Shown: positions 47,191-59,153 of the stretch, piece by piece
How the letters are laid out: every line of letters starts with the position of its first letter
Position numbering within the stretch: the stretch's first letter is position 1
DNA from: Begonia masoniana
Lineage: Eukaryota; Streptophyta; Magnoliopsida; Cucurbitales; Begoniaceae
Length of the DNA stretch: 64,000 nt
Direction of reading: 5' to 3'
Assembly: GCA_022432975.1 (NCBI GenBank)
Contig: CM039510.1
Coordinates: 33,660,454 to 33,724,453 of the forward strand
Notes under the pieces: model-generated
Databases searched by the model: none
Told to the model about the DNA's origin: nothing
The model's input: the letters and a program-made list of their open reading frames with translations, nothing else
Translations under genes and position numbers: made by a program

Positions 47191-47805
47191 TCGAGTGGCA
47201 ATGGTTACCACATTTTCTATTGTTTTCCAATCATAGAGAGTTTGGAGAGAAAAGATGTTAATAAGAACTTACAAGCAACCAAAAGCTTGAAGCAATGGAG
47301 GCACACTCCACTCGACTAAGATCCGCCGAGGCACACTCCACTCGACTTGAAGCAATGTTGGCTGTCAATATAGGATTATTAATGAAATTATGAGTAGACC
47401 AAGTTAAATTATATCTAAAGGGTCTCTTTGAGTTTCATCTCGCACACTCTAGCTCTCACAGCATCTGTATATAACTGCCAAGAAAGAGCAATTATGAGAA
47501 AGTTAGATCTCGGTATGCTCTTCAAAGATACTGGCCGAGACGCAGCGTCCATAATTTTCAAGTAGTACGATCACGTAATCTCCATATTCTAACTTTTTCA
47601 TCACGAACTGTTCAAGATTTTGCTGCATGCCAATCACTGTTCCTACTTTCAAGAGGCACATAAAATAAGCAAAGTTGAGATCTTCAGCAGTGTACGTGAC
47701 AAGAATTACTATAATTTTATTGCAGTAGAGGCAAAAAGAAAATACAAGAGCTTGTGTTTGTTTGGAGTTTAAATCTAGAAAACTTAACCAATTGAAGGGA
47801 AAGTT
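47191..47805. other. 3' flank of synaptotagmin gene with short repeats
   Basis: GAGGCACACTCCACTCGACT occurs twice (about 47298 and 47328), and GCTTCAAGTCGAGTG at 47184 is the exact complement of CACTCGACTTGAAGC near 47338. The rest is likely 3' UTR and intergenic DNA. Confidence 0.5.
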
Positions 47806-50621
47806 TCAGGAGGAGCTCTTCCATTGCAGCTCAACTTGAACTCTTCCATTCTTTGAATCTATGAGGTGATATTTCCCGTTGATTCTTTTATTGGTAACCA
47901 CGTCTAAAAGTGGAATCTCAACATAGCCCAATGATTCCTAATTCAACACACAAACACGCCATAGTAAGAAAACTCAGTTTAAGCTTTCTTGTCCAGACTA
48001 AAAATAAGACAACTCATTTTTCTGTTATTTTCAGACTTGTATTTACATGCTTTTGACATAGATTTTATATACTGCATATATCGGGTCATTCTGAGGATTG
48101 GGCTGTCCGACTCAAGAGTTTTGTTAGGCCCACTTTCGGATGGTGACAATATATCTTTAGATTTAATGAAATAGGAAAGAGAAAGTGTATAGTTGTACCT
48201 TGGAGAGAAGTAGACCCATTCTTGAAGAGCTACTCATGACTTCTACATGTAATTTATCATTAATGGGAGGCTCATCTAGCGTAAACTGGAATTCCTCTTC
48301 CCATCTGGGATCTCTGTTCTTCTTTACTCGCTGTACCAGTACAGCAAAATTTCATTATTTATTAATTGAAAAATACAAGACACTTCAAACAGCTATAATT
48401 GTGATTTCTTTCCTTTACAAAACATATGAAACGACCATTTCTGCATTGATTTCATGAAAACCATAATTATCCACTAATCCTCTATTAGGGGCTACCTTAG
48501 TTTTTCTCTCCTCTCCTCTGAAGAGAAGTCGAACAAATGGATTTGTGTGGTTTTTCCCTTCTACATCTTGAGCCTCGTGAACTGTGACTACGAGCAAACC
48601 CTCTCCATCATTCATGCTATTTGGTTCTTCAACACCTTCCTGTGGATTATCCTCCTTAAATGGTTTATACGTTATTTCGACTTCGATCTGCCCACGATTC
48701 TTCTCGTTTTGTATGTCATTTGCGTCCATGTTCTTAAGCAAATCAAGAGTCACAAGCCTTGGCTCATCAGGAAGGAAATCTTTCAAAGACACCACATTCA
48801 TACCCATCTTATCATGCTTCCCGACCTGTAAAAAATATGTATTGCTTTAAAAACTCATTAAATATTGTTTAGATATTAATCAATATTTCTAATTACCTGC
48901 TCCCAGTCATAAACATGGATCTCTAAAGCTTGGGAGTGTGGATCTTTCACAACAAAGTTAAAATCTTCGTTCCATTCTGGGTTCAAGTTCTTGTGCTTTA
49001 CAGTAGTCTTCTTAGATGCTAAATTATCGCCTATAAGCTTCAGTTTGACGTAAGGATCTGATGCTCCTAGAATATCTTTCTTTTTAAGTTTCATTGCCTT
49101 CACAACCGTTACATTCAGAATCCCCACTGGCTTCTGCATGGCTCTATAAACAATTTTCAGACCACCAGAAGACAGAAGTGTCAGTCAAAAATATATCAGC
49201 AAATATAATTTTGTGATGGAGTGAAATAAATTACTTTGATAAGTCCATCATTGGAATTTCCAGGTGCTTAGGCCATAAATACATATTTGCAACCTGATCT
49301 TTGATGAGTTCCTGGGGAAAAAATTGAAAACATATGTAGCCAAAATAATGATTCTGTTGAAAATTTCAAGCTTTAGCTTATTCATAAATTCCTTTGATTA
49401 ACAGCAAGTTTATACAAATATAGACAATTACCATTTATGATGGATATGCCTATTGCTGATCCATTCCTAATCTACAATTTCATGCTCAAACTATGAATCA
49501 TCATAGAATTTATATCTTCTGACAATGCAGAACCTCGTGCTTAAATGTACTTTTGCAACCAGTGATAATGGTGGGGAAGCCATATAAGGCCAAGATTAAT
49601 GCAAATCATTCAATGGGTTAAACCATTTTAGATTCTAATTTTTAGTCTTTCCTTAATGTCCGAACACTAGTGTCGAAAAAGCCATAGATTAACTAATGCT
49701 AGTGGTACTGCAAACTACATTTTAAGGAGAGAACGTCACAGAGCCTAACATAATGTAAAGAAAAACAGAAAAGATATGGAGTTTTAATTTTGGGGATGGG
49801 CCAAGAAGGGGTAGAAGGGTTAAAAATGCAAAAATAAACAAGTTTTTTTTTTTACCTGGACGAACCTGTAGAGACCAGGTATTGACATGAGGTCAGCGCC
49901 AAGTAGCTTTAGTCCAAAATCAATGTGTGGCTTCAAAATCAACGTGTAGCACAATCAGAAGAAAATAAATACGTACACTTTTTCGAAAGATGTAGAGTGA
50001 TGGAGCTTCCATAATGTAGATAATAATTAATCTCTAAGAAGTATTAGCTAACATCAATTAAATTGGTGACCTAATCAGTCTTTTGTGAGTTTTCTAAGAA
50101 GACAACAAGAAAATTGTCAAAGTTAAGCAATTTCAAGATTTACTGCTTCAAATTCATAATGCAGAAATTTATGTCTAATGACAGAGTTTCATATTACCAC
50201 AAACTATGCAAAATGAAGCACAAATCTCTTTTATAAGCATCAGGCGAATTTTATGAGTTTTATGTCCCAAACTCTCAAGCTATTTCTTAGCATCTAAATC
50301 ATAGACCTTTTCCATGAGAGACACATAGAGATTTGCAAAACATGGAAAGCTTGGAACCAGCGGCTTCATGGTAATACGCGGCACTACAAAAGTTTGCAAA
50401 TCGACCACCTGAGAACCAGAAAAAATCGTTCATATTATATCCATTTATTCTCTCCTTGTAACAAAGGGTTAGCATTAGAAACATCAGAACATAGCTTATT
50501 ACCTGAACAGTTGCTTTTAATCCAAATGCTTTGACAGCAATCAAGATATTTGGATTTCCAGCCCATTTTACAGAGAGTTCCATAATCAATTCCTTCTCAT
50601 CTGTAGTGTACACTTTCATAC
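47806..50621 (-). CDS. plant synaptotagmin (SYT), last eight exons; 5' part missing
   Basis: Exons in sense order: 50503-50621, 50307-50408, 49856-49930, 49235-49311, 48897-49143, 48496-48825, 48199-48330, 47806-47937 (stop TGA). All junctions have GT-AG and phases join, giving 403 open codons. Exons 1-4 finish the SMP lipid-transfer domain (MKVYTTDEKELIME, LVPSFPCFANLYVSLMEK, FGLKLLGADLMSIPGLYRF). C2A: ILGASDPYVKLKL, NLNPEWNEDFNF, VYDWEQ. C2B: LLVVTVHEAQDVEGKNHTNP, RDPRWEEEFQF, ending LQWKSSS. Plant SYTs tether ER to plasma membrane and bind lipids via Ca2+-responsive C2A. Arabidopsis SYT1/2 are about 540 residues, so about 130 N-terminal residues (membrane anchor, SMP start) are lacking. 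Either far upstream or lost. Confidence 0.85.
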
Positions 50622-50859
50622 CTGATCAAAACAAGATAGTACAGATGACAAATCCATTGTTACATAATGAAGTTAAATTGATAAAGGATGGGTCTTCCAT
50701 CACAAAAAACATAACACGAATTTCAGATCCCAAAGGAATCATCTATCAGATGTTTCCAGCTACAAACCAATAAGAAAGCACCAACCAAAATCTCCTATAA
50801 CATGAAATATACGAATGACACATGACTCCAGCACAAAGGCATCATTTGATACACTCCTT

Positions 50860-51065
50860 GTAATTTTCAAATCAGAAAGAACGAAAGAGAATTTTATTCA
50901 CTCAGAACTTTCACTGTAAATCTTCCATAAACCCGTGTCTTCCCGCAACACTTCTTATTTTTTCGCTCCCAACCAAACTTCATATTTTTAGGAAAAAATA
51001 TCCAAATTCAAACGAACACAAAAGCTGTATTAAAACAAAATGTAAATTATGACTCATCTCCTTTT
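50860..51065. repeat. dispersed direct duplicate, copy 1
   Basis: About 205 bp resembling 58484-58690 in the same orientation; both end AATTATGACTCATCTCC. Diverged by substitutions and small indels. Non-coding. Confidence 0.65.
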
Positions 51066-51639
51066 GGTATGATGCAAATCTTACAAAGATTCTAATAAAT
51101 CCTAACTTATTTAATGTATGGGCAAAGTTCTTCTCAAAGGCAAGTTTAAGACAAGATATCAATTGATCATTTATATCCTTTACCAAGAACTATCCATACG
51201 GGAGCGAGGGAGATTTCCCTCATATGTGAGTTTCATATTTAATCATGGTCACTAATTGGTATATTATCATAAAATATGCAAACTCTACGATGAATTAGTT
51301 TAACTGTTCAATTAGCTATGTCTTGTTTGTGAGCTCATTGATACACTTTTGTTATTAGAATGTTAATAATTTGATTTAACGTGGGCAGAAGCACTAATAA
51401 ATCTTTTTATGAGCTAATTGGCACCATATTTGAAATCCTATAAAAGTTATATGAGCAATAATTTAGCGCACGTTCAAGATCAATCATCTTCGAGGAGTCC
51501 GAGGAGATTTCCAACGAATACTCGGAAGGAGCATTGTTGGGGTGATTTGGAGTACATGTTGTTCAAAGTTATCGCCGTAGTTTGTAAGGTTGTGAGCTTC
51601 CACTTTCTACAAAGACGAATAAAGTTAGAGAGAGACTAA
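51066..51639. other. unassigned AT-rich sequence
   Basis: A 73-codon frame at 51418-51639 has no recognisable domain. It probably belongs to the decayed Gypsy element whose gag follows. Confidence 0.35.
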
Positions 51640-52134
51640 CTCGTATGGAGGAATTCATCAGAGTGAAAGACTAGACCGAGAAGGTGAGTCAGGTTCGTAC
51701 CTCTCGAGAGGAGCTTGAGAGGGAGATGGAGGAGAGAATTTCTTGTCAGCAGAAAATGATGCAGGCTGCGGAATTAGAATAAGAAATATAGCCGAAAAGG
51801 AGGGAGGAAGAGAAGGAAGAGAGTTATAGCCAAGAAGAGGGGAAAAGGAAGGAGAAGCTCGAGAGAATAGGAGATTGGAAAAATAGGGTTTCAGGAAACC
51901 ATTTCATTCAATAATCATCAACTACTTAACACACTACAATAAAAGCGTTTAAATAGACTAAATTTGGGCTAACCTTAATGGGCCCGTAATAACCCTAAAA
52001 CATGAAAATAACAATAACTGGAATAAATAATAAAATTATATAAATAATAAAAAGTCGATGATGTCCTCATTAACTCTCCCGGGGTAGAAGAAGGGCTTCC
52101 AGTCAAGTTGACGGATCCACAAGCAGTAGGCTGA

Positions 52135-53328
52135 TCAATCACCCAACCATAAACTGAGCGGTTGAGCGACCTTCTTCCGACGTCCATAAACTTGAGTAAC
52201 CTGAGGTCTGGAATCTGGCAAAGTAAGATCCTGGTGACTCCGAAATAACTCCAAAAGATCTGGATCCAAATGTTGAAGTGTCTCTCTGGAAATCCACGTA
52301 CAATCACTATCTGGACGATCCACCCAACGAACCAGGAAGCGCTGAACCTCACATTTATTAGTAAATACAATATGTTCATCTAAAATAGCATCAATTTTAT
52401 CCTTATGTGTAGTGACAGGGGATGTCGGGGAAGCAGAAATAATAGATGCAGGATCAAAATCAATGGAAGAATGTATAAAAGGGTCAGCAGATGGGCTAAA
52501 GTGACCTTTATAAGCAATCAAGTCCTCAACATTAAAAGTGGAATGATAGCCAAAATGAGGTGGAAGATCAACGACATATGCATTTGAGCCAATTCGCTTT
52601 AAAATTTTAAACGGACCAACGCTACGACCTTGCAATTTAGAACCAGGTCCAGATGTACGCCGCTCAGGGCGTATTCGAACCATGACATAATCTCCAACAT
52701 TAAATTCAACCTGTCGTTTGTGTAAATCAGCTTGTAATTTATATGATGCATTACTAGCCTCTATTCGTTTATTGATCTCTATATGTAAATCATGAAGGTG
52801 TTGTGCAAAATTTTCAGCCGACATAGACACACTAGCATGCGATGACATAGGGAGGAGGTTTAAGGGTTTCCTAGGCTTGAAACCATGAACAACTTCAAAA
52901 GGACTCATACCTATAGATCGGTTTACAGAGCTATTATATGCGATCTGGGCAGTGGGGAGGATCAAGTCCCAATTTCTAAAATTTTCTTTGACCAAACATC
53001 GTAATAAGTTTCCTAGACTTCTATTAACAATTTTAGTTTGACCATCAGTTTGGGGGTGATAAGCTGTTGAAAATTTTAGAGTGGTGCCTACCATGTGCCA
53101 TAACGTTCTCCAAAAGTGACCAGTAAAACGCACGTCCCTATCGGAAACAATAGTTTTAGGAAGACCATAAAGTTTTACAATCTCATTAAAATACAAACGA
53201 GCTACCTTAGAAGCATCTGACGTTTTATTACAAGGAATGAAATGAGTCATTTTTGAGAAACGATCCACAATGACCAAAATAGAATCATGTTTTTTAGGAG
53301 TGCGAGGAAGTCCAAGCACAAAATCCAT
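52135..53328 (-). pseudogene. Reina-like integrase core and chromodomain
   Basis: 397 residues: catalytic core starts MDFVLGLPRTPKKHDS, second Asp in IVSDRDVRF. Thirty-five residues later the position of the catalytic Glu holds Lys (DGQTKIVN), a G-to-A change that should abolish strand transfer. The GPY/F-like region (GRSVGPFKILKRIG) and chromodomain follow at about 307-365 (ILDEHIVF, FLVRWVDRPDSDCTWI, LDPDLLELF), then a basic tail. A TGA at 53386-53388 separates it from the zinc-finger part, in the same frame. Confidence 0.92.
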
Positions 53329-53388
53329 ACTAACATCCTCCCATGGACGATTGGGGACAGGGAGAGGAGTGTAAAGGCCAGCATTTTG

Positions 53389-53733
53389 TCATCTTTGTTT
53401 GGTCACTTGACAAACTCTGCAAGCGCTGACTATTTTGCCCACGTCTTTCTTTAAACCGGGCCAATAGAATTGACGTTCCACTTCTTCTATCGTCTTATCA
53501 CGTCCAAAATGCCCAGCTAATCCACCAGCATGAACCTCCCAAACAAGAAACTCTCTAATTGATGTTTGAGGAATGCATAATTTGTTAGTCTTAAAAAGAT
53601 AATCATCCTCAATATGAAAATCACTGTTGACATTGACTTGTTCATTCGTCAAGGCGTGGAAAATATCTTTAAAATGAGGACAAGACTCGTAATCCTCTTT
53701 GAGTCTTTCGAAGCCAATGATTTTAGTATTCAT
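53389..53733 (-). pseudogene. Reina-like integrase zinc-finger region
   Basis: 114 residues with the HHCC finger: HAGGLAGHFGRDKTIEEV and CRVCQVTKQ. In frame with 52135-53328 but cut by a stop; out of frame with the RT part upstream. Confidence 0.88.
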
Positions 53734-55355
53734 GACATTTAGAACAGAAATGCACCGACTTAATGCATCGGCTGCTTGATTTTATACCCCTTTTCTATGT
53801 TTCAAGACGAACGAATATGCTTGCAAATACTCAATCCAACGACCATGTCTAGAGTTCAATCTTTTTGAGAATTGAGATATCGTAAAGCTTCATGGTCAGA
53901 GTACAACACAAATTCTTGAGGTAACAAGTAGTGACGCCAATAACGGAGAGCTTGTACTACAGCATATAATTCTCTATCATATGTCGAATATCGTTGTTTG
54001 ACATCGTTTAACTTTTCGCTAAAATAAGCGATGGGATGTCGTTCCTGGCTGAGAACACCACCAATTCCTACTCCGGATGCGTCACATTCAACTTCAAAAA
54101 CTTTAGAAAAATCAGGAAGACGCATTACTGGGGCTTCTGACATTCGGGTCTTAATAATTTTAAAGGCTTTCGATGCTGCTAACGACCAACGAAATTCTCC
54201 TTTTTTCATACACTCGGTGACCCGTGCCATAATTGTACTGAACCCTTTGATGAAACGACGGTAAAAGGTAGCTAATCCGTGAAAGCTTCGAACATCATTC
54301 AGACTTGTAGGTTCCGGCCAATCAACAATTGTCTTAACTTTTGAAGGATCAGGGGATACTCCTATCATAGATACGATAAGGCCCAAGAAGGTAACACTAT
54401 CCGTGAAAAACTCACACTTTTTGACATTTGCATAGAGGTTTGAAGACCGAAGGGTGGAGCAAACTTGTTGGAGATGATTTCGATGTTGATCTAAAGTTTG
54501 ACTAAATATGAGGATATCATCGAAGTAAACCACTAAAAACTTCCCCATAAAAGGCCTAAGAGCATGAGTCATTACTCTCATGAAGGTACTTGGGGCGTTG
54601 GTAAGTCCAAATGGCATAACAAGCCACTCATAAAGTCCATCTTTTGTTTTAAACACGGTCTTCCACTCATCTCCAGGGCGAATCCTTATTTGGTGATATC
54701 CACTTCTAAGGTCAATTTTTGAGAATATCTTAGCATGAGTCATTACGTCCAATAAATCATCAAGTCTAGGGATAGGAAAACGATACTTTACAGTAATCTT
54801 GTTAATGGCTCGACTATCAATACACATCCTCCAAGTGCCATTTTTTTTTGGAGTCAAGAGAGCTGGAACTGCACAAGGGCTTAAACTCTCTCGGATAAAT
54901 CCTTTATTTACAAGTTCGTTTACTTGTCGTTGGAGTTCAGCCTGTTCAGTGGGATTCATTCTATAGTGAGGTAAATTTGGAAGGGATGCCCCCGGAATGA
55001 ACTCAATTTCGTGTTGAATATCGCGTAATGGGGGTAATTGGTCAGGTAGGTCTTCCGAAAAGACGTCATTAAATTCATTGATGATCGACTGGGCTTCCTC
55101 AGAGATGATGGATAGAGGACTGGACCCACTCTCTATGACCAACACGAGAAAAATAATTGAATCCTTTTTTAGTGAGCGTTCAAACTCCGTCGGGATAATA
55201 ATATTTAATCCTTTGTGCTGGATAATTTTCTTCACTCGAGGAATTTCTCGTGGTTTTGGGTTCGGAGGCAGGGGATTAAGGTGAATTTTCTTTTCCTGAA
55301 ACACAAAAGAACAGGAATTTGATCGACCGTGTATGGTGACATCTAAGTCAAACAA
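53734..55355 (-). pseudogene. Reina-like reverse transcriptase and RNase H
   Basis: 499-residue frame (53856-55355): protease end, then RT ([36 protein letters not shown], active site VVYFDDILIFSQ) and RNase H (FEVECDASGVGIGGVLSQ, TYDRELYAVVQALRYW, SDHEAL). After 53856 the reading is broken by a stop and a frameshift before the integrase finger, where residues of the normal RNase H end (AADA-like) can still be traced. Confidence 0.92.
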
Positions 55356-56939
55356 TCAGGGTCGACCAAGAATGACATGACTGACATCCATAGGAATGAC
55401 ATCGCACCAGAGTTGTTCTTTATACTCAAGAAACTGGATAGGAACCAAACAACGCTCTTTTACAGATATGGAGGAAGAGTCAATCCATGAAACATTATAA
55501 GGTCGAGGATGAGAAACTGGTTGCAATCCAAGACGGGCCACCGTAGTTGCAGATATGGCATTAACGCAACTACCACTATCTACAATGATTTTGCAGCCTT
55601 TGTCATTGACTTTGATATATGTGTGAAAAATAGAATGACGACGCCAATCTTCAATATCCTTGGGTTGGGTGAGCGTGCATCTCACAACGCTCAGTCGAGG
55701 TGAATCAAGAGAAGTAGACACAGGACTAGGTCGGATACATCCTACAAAATTATTGTTGTCCAAATCCTCAAATTCTTCAAGGTTAGGTTCATAGACTTGC
55801 TCTTCATTTGTCTCTTCGATTGCATCGTCACACTCTTGTAGGACCAAGTTTCGGCTAGGACAGTTAAAAGAGATGTGACCAAAACCCTTACAGTTAAAAC
55901 ATTGTAAACGTGAGGAGTTTCTAGAATTGTCTATATTTTTCTCTTTATTTTCTCTCACCCAAGGGGTATTGGACGGAGGAGGTCCTAAGACAGACTTAGA
56001 AGGAATAGGAGTCGAGGCTGAGGGAGGTCGATTGTCACTTCGTTTACTAAATGGTATTCTTGTTACTAGCTCATAGTCGCGAACTAAAGAATATGCATGA
56101 TCTAGGGTGTTGACGCCTCGAAGGATAAGCTCACGTCTTAGATCTTCTCTTAAACCCTATTGAAATCTACTTAAAGTCATGGCTTCATCTTCCACGACTT
56201 GACTTCTCATCCGAAAATCATCGAACTGATTAACATATTCAATGACTGGTCGGTTGCCTTGGGTAAGGGCATTCCATTGGTCCAACAAATTACCCTGGTA
56301 TGATTGGGATAAAGACTTCTCTTGAAGACGTTGTTTCATTTCGTCCCAACTTGCAACAGGAGGCGCATAACGTCTTTCTAGGAGATCTTCGACACTTTCC
56401 CAAAATAGCTGAGCGGTGCCAGATAATTTTAAACTAGCAAATTGAACACGTCGATTTTCTGGCACTCCATACCAAGAAAAGAAACGATCCATATCTTTTA
56501 CCCACTGAATAAAAATACGGGGATCTAGACAACCATCAAAAGTGGGCGCATCCAATTTGATATTCCTAAAAAGTTGTTCATCCTGGTGATTAGGAGGTGG
56601 TGATTCTCGACGATACTGGTTTCGACCACCATCATAATCAACATTTCTGTCCCGATGGTTATGTCCAAAGTGCCGTCTAGTATTTTGTCGGTGATGCTGA
56701 CGCCGATTATTGGACACTACAGAATTGTCTGTATCCGACGGATGAGGAGTTTGGTCAATATTGTTTAACCTAGTTTCGAGGTTTTTAATGTCAGTCTGGG
56801 TACTAGCTAATTGATCTTGAAACTGTTGTTGGTTATGAAGCAATTGTGTTAATTGACGGGAAATAGCATCTAATTGGGAAGGTTCCATATCTAAGGCACT
56901 AGAGCTAGATGAGACCTGACGACCACTACGTAACTGCAT
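55356..56939 (-). pseudogene. Reina-like gag and protease
   Basis: Starts ATG 56939 (MQLRSGRQVSSSSS), with coiled coil about 20-60, then capsid motifs KLDAPTFDGCLDPRIFIQWV, RRVQFASLKLSGTAQLFWE. A TAG at about 56154 interrupts a conserved tail. The frame resumes at 55356-55958 with zinc knuckle CFNCKGFGHISFNC and protease IIVDSGSCVNAIS, ending at TGA (55353-55355) where the family has Trp after GRP. Both stops are single changes in the same frame. Confidence 0.9.
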
Positions 56940-57881
56940 ACAATGTTACTATTGAAGTCTAAAATATTCAAACTTTTTTTTTAATGACTACACATAGAGA
57001 TCATTAAACAATTAGTGCTCGTAATAAATAATATTAACTACAATCAGATACCACAAATTGAGTATATTTAATCAAGGAGATTATGTTGGTTCTAACAAAG
57101 CAAACACGTAGAATTGATATTTTTAAAATAATGAAACGAAAAATCCAAATAATATGTCGCAAGATATTTCACCACCAAATTGACTATCAAAATTAATAGT
57201 AGAATTGATAATTGGGTATGAAATAATCTGCAAAGATTAATGCAAACAGCAGTGTAAGTCAAAGGGCGAGAGGATTGATGTGTTGTTGAGGATGAGTCAA
57301 ATACTCAAATGTAACTTTTGGTGATAGGCCACGAAAGTTGGTGCATAGGAATTTGAAGTTTAGGTAAGTCACTACATAACAAATAAAATCAAAGCATAAT
57401 TTAGAGAACAATATTGAAAAACTAATAAAAGATTAGATCAGAAATCTCCCTGAATTTGTTGAGTTAGCTCAAAGATAACAGATTTAGTAATAGAATTCCC
57501 GTAAGGATCGAACACAGCGCAAAATACAGTTGTGGTTCCTGGAGATTGGGCCGTAGAACACCCAACAGTAATGTCAATAGTGAAGCTCTATTGGGAAGCC
57601 ATGAATAGCGACGGTTGGAACTTGAGGAGAACACAAAACCAGGAGCAAAGTTCTGATTTTTTTTTTTTTAAGTGAACAGTGCGCCGATGAACAGTACCCG
57701 CCGATGAACACTACCCGCCGATGAACATTGTTACGTCCATGAACAGTGCACCGATGAACAGTGCGCGGATGAACAGTAATCCCGAACAATAAACAGCACC
57801 AACACGAACACGGAAAATTAGGACAATAAAACCAAGATTTTATTGTTTGAGAAAACAATAAAACCTTCTCTAATACCAATT
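56940..57881 (-). other. 5' leader of the Reina-like element
   Basis: Non-coding. Near 57670-57780 a short direct repeat (GATGAACAGTGC / GATGAACA.TACCCGCC) occurs about six times. The primer site lies at 57866-57879. Confidence 0.6.
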
Positions 57882-58483
57882 TGATGCAGGCAGCGGAATT
57901 AGAATAAGAAATATAGCCGAAAAGGAGGGAGGAAGAGAAAGAAGAGAGTTATAGCCAAGAAGAGGGGAAAAGGAAGGAGAAGCTCGAGAGAATAGGAGAT
58001 TGGAAAAATAGGGTTTCAGGAAACCATTTCATTCAATAATCATCAACTACTTAACACACTACAATAAAAGCGTTTAAATAGACTAAATTTGGGCCAACCT
58101 TAACGGGCCCGTAATAACCTTAAAACACGAAAATAACAATAACTGGAATAAATAATAAAATTATATAAATAATAAAAAGTCGATGATGTCCTCATCAGAA
58201 AGACTTCAATCAACGGATAGAATCTCTCAATGAGAAGTTGTCTTAGCTCAAAATAGTATTGGTCATGGTAACTCGAGGTGATGGCGTGTCAAGCTCGACC
58301 AAGGTGCGAGTATTGGAACCAAAGACGTTTGGAGGAAACATGGATGCTAAGGAGTTGGAGAACTTACTGTAGGACCTTAAGCAATATTTCAATGCGGCGC
58401 ACATTAGGGGGAGAAGCAAGTGACGATCAACCGAGCAATAGGCAAATATTGTCACTAAACTTTACAAAATAAGTTCTTGTTTC

Positions 58484-58690
58484 CTCTAATTTAGAAAGCA
58501 TGAAAGATAATATATTCACTGAGAGCATTCTTCAAAAATCTTCCATAATCCCCTTCTTCCCCCAACAATTCTTACTGTTTTCGTCTCCCAACTTATTTTT
58601 AGGGAAAAAAATATTCAAATTCAAATGAACATAATAAATCTACTAGAGCAGAATTAAAACATAATTTAAATTATGACTCATCTCCCTTTT
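58484..58690. repeat. dispersed direct duplicate, copy 2
   Basis: Partner of 50860-51065. The two copies bracket the gag fragment and the Reina-like element. Confidence 0.65.
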
Positions 58691-58870
58691 CTAAGATCCA
58701 CACGAAGAAGCTTCCTTCTTTCTGGAAATAGTCCATCTTAACTGTGGCTTATCAACTTCCTCATACGGTGGAAAGTACAGTGAATAAAAGCAACTATCAT
58801 TACTCTCTAATGAAGCTTTCAAACCTAAATCCTATACAATCTAATGATGTGGCAGTCGAAATGTAGAGAA
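58691..58870. other. short unassigned interval
   Basis: On the minus strand a short open stretch reads YFPPYEEVDKPQLRWTIS (near 58735-58790). It could be an exon remnant, but I do not recognise the family. Confidence 0.2.
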
Positions 58871-59153
58871 TGTTGAACACAATTAAGAAAAACACATAAG
58901 AAAATACTACACAAGCCAAATATTTTGTCTTTATTTTCTTGCATTCACTTTCTCTCACGGAGGTTTGAATTTTGTAAATGAGATGTTTTTAACTCTCTCC
59001 TCAAGCCTCTATTTATAGAGGCTAGGGAAACACAAGAAGAAACAAATTCTTCTTCTTCTAGCCATAAAAAGAATAGTGAATGCAGCCGTCAAAAGAATAG
59101 TTAAAGGAGACTTTAAAGTCTCCATTCACACAGGAAGAATCTTCATAAATAAT

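Larger units (their letters stand above)
51757..58197 (-). mobile_element. Reina-like chromovirus (Ty3-Gypsy)
   Basis: 6.4 kb. LTRs 51757-52072 and 57882-58197, both 316 bp, TGATGAGGAC to CCTGCATCA in sense. Primer site TTGGTATTAGAG next to the right LTR; purine tract complement at about 52073-52085. Flanks GAAAA/GAAAG are a probable duplication with one mismatch. Short LTRs, a single gag-pol frame and a classic C-terminal chromodomain fit the Reina lineage. Chromodomain integrases direct insertion to marked heterochromatin. It sits inside an older gag fragment. Several stops, a frameshift region and a lost catalytic residue make it inactive. Confidence 0.9.
51640..58480 (+). pseudogene. Gypsy gag fragment split by Reina-like element
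   Basis: Left part 51640-51756 gives a charged coiled-coil-like stretch (REELEREMEERISCQQK). After the inserted element, 58198 onward continues DFNQRIESLNEKLS, then STKVRVLEPKTFGGNMDAKE, ELENLL, DLKQYFNAAHI. This is the capsid entry motif of plant Gypsy gag ('KVPEPKxFxGxRxAKELENFLWDxEQYF'). Stops follow and the rest is missing. Confidence 0.65.

Noticed and set aside
48415..48495. Extension of the synaptotagmin C2B exon past 48496
   Set aside because: The frame runs into intron sequence; a GT donor at 48494-48495 (complement) followed by the exon at 48199-48330 restores the conserved protein.
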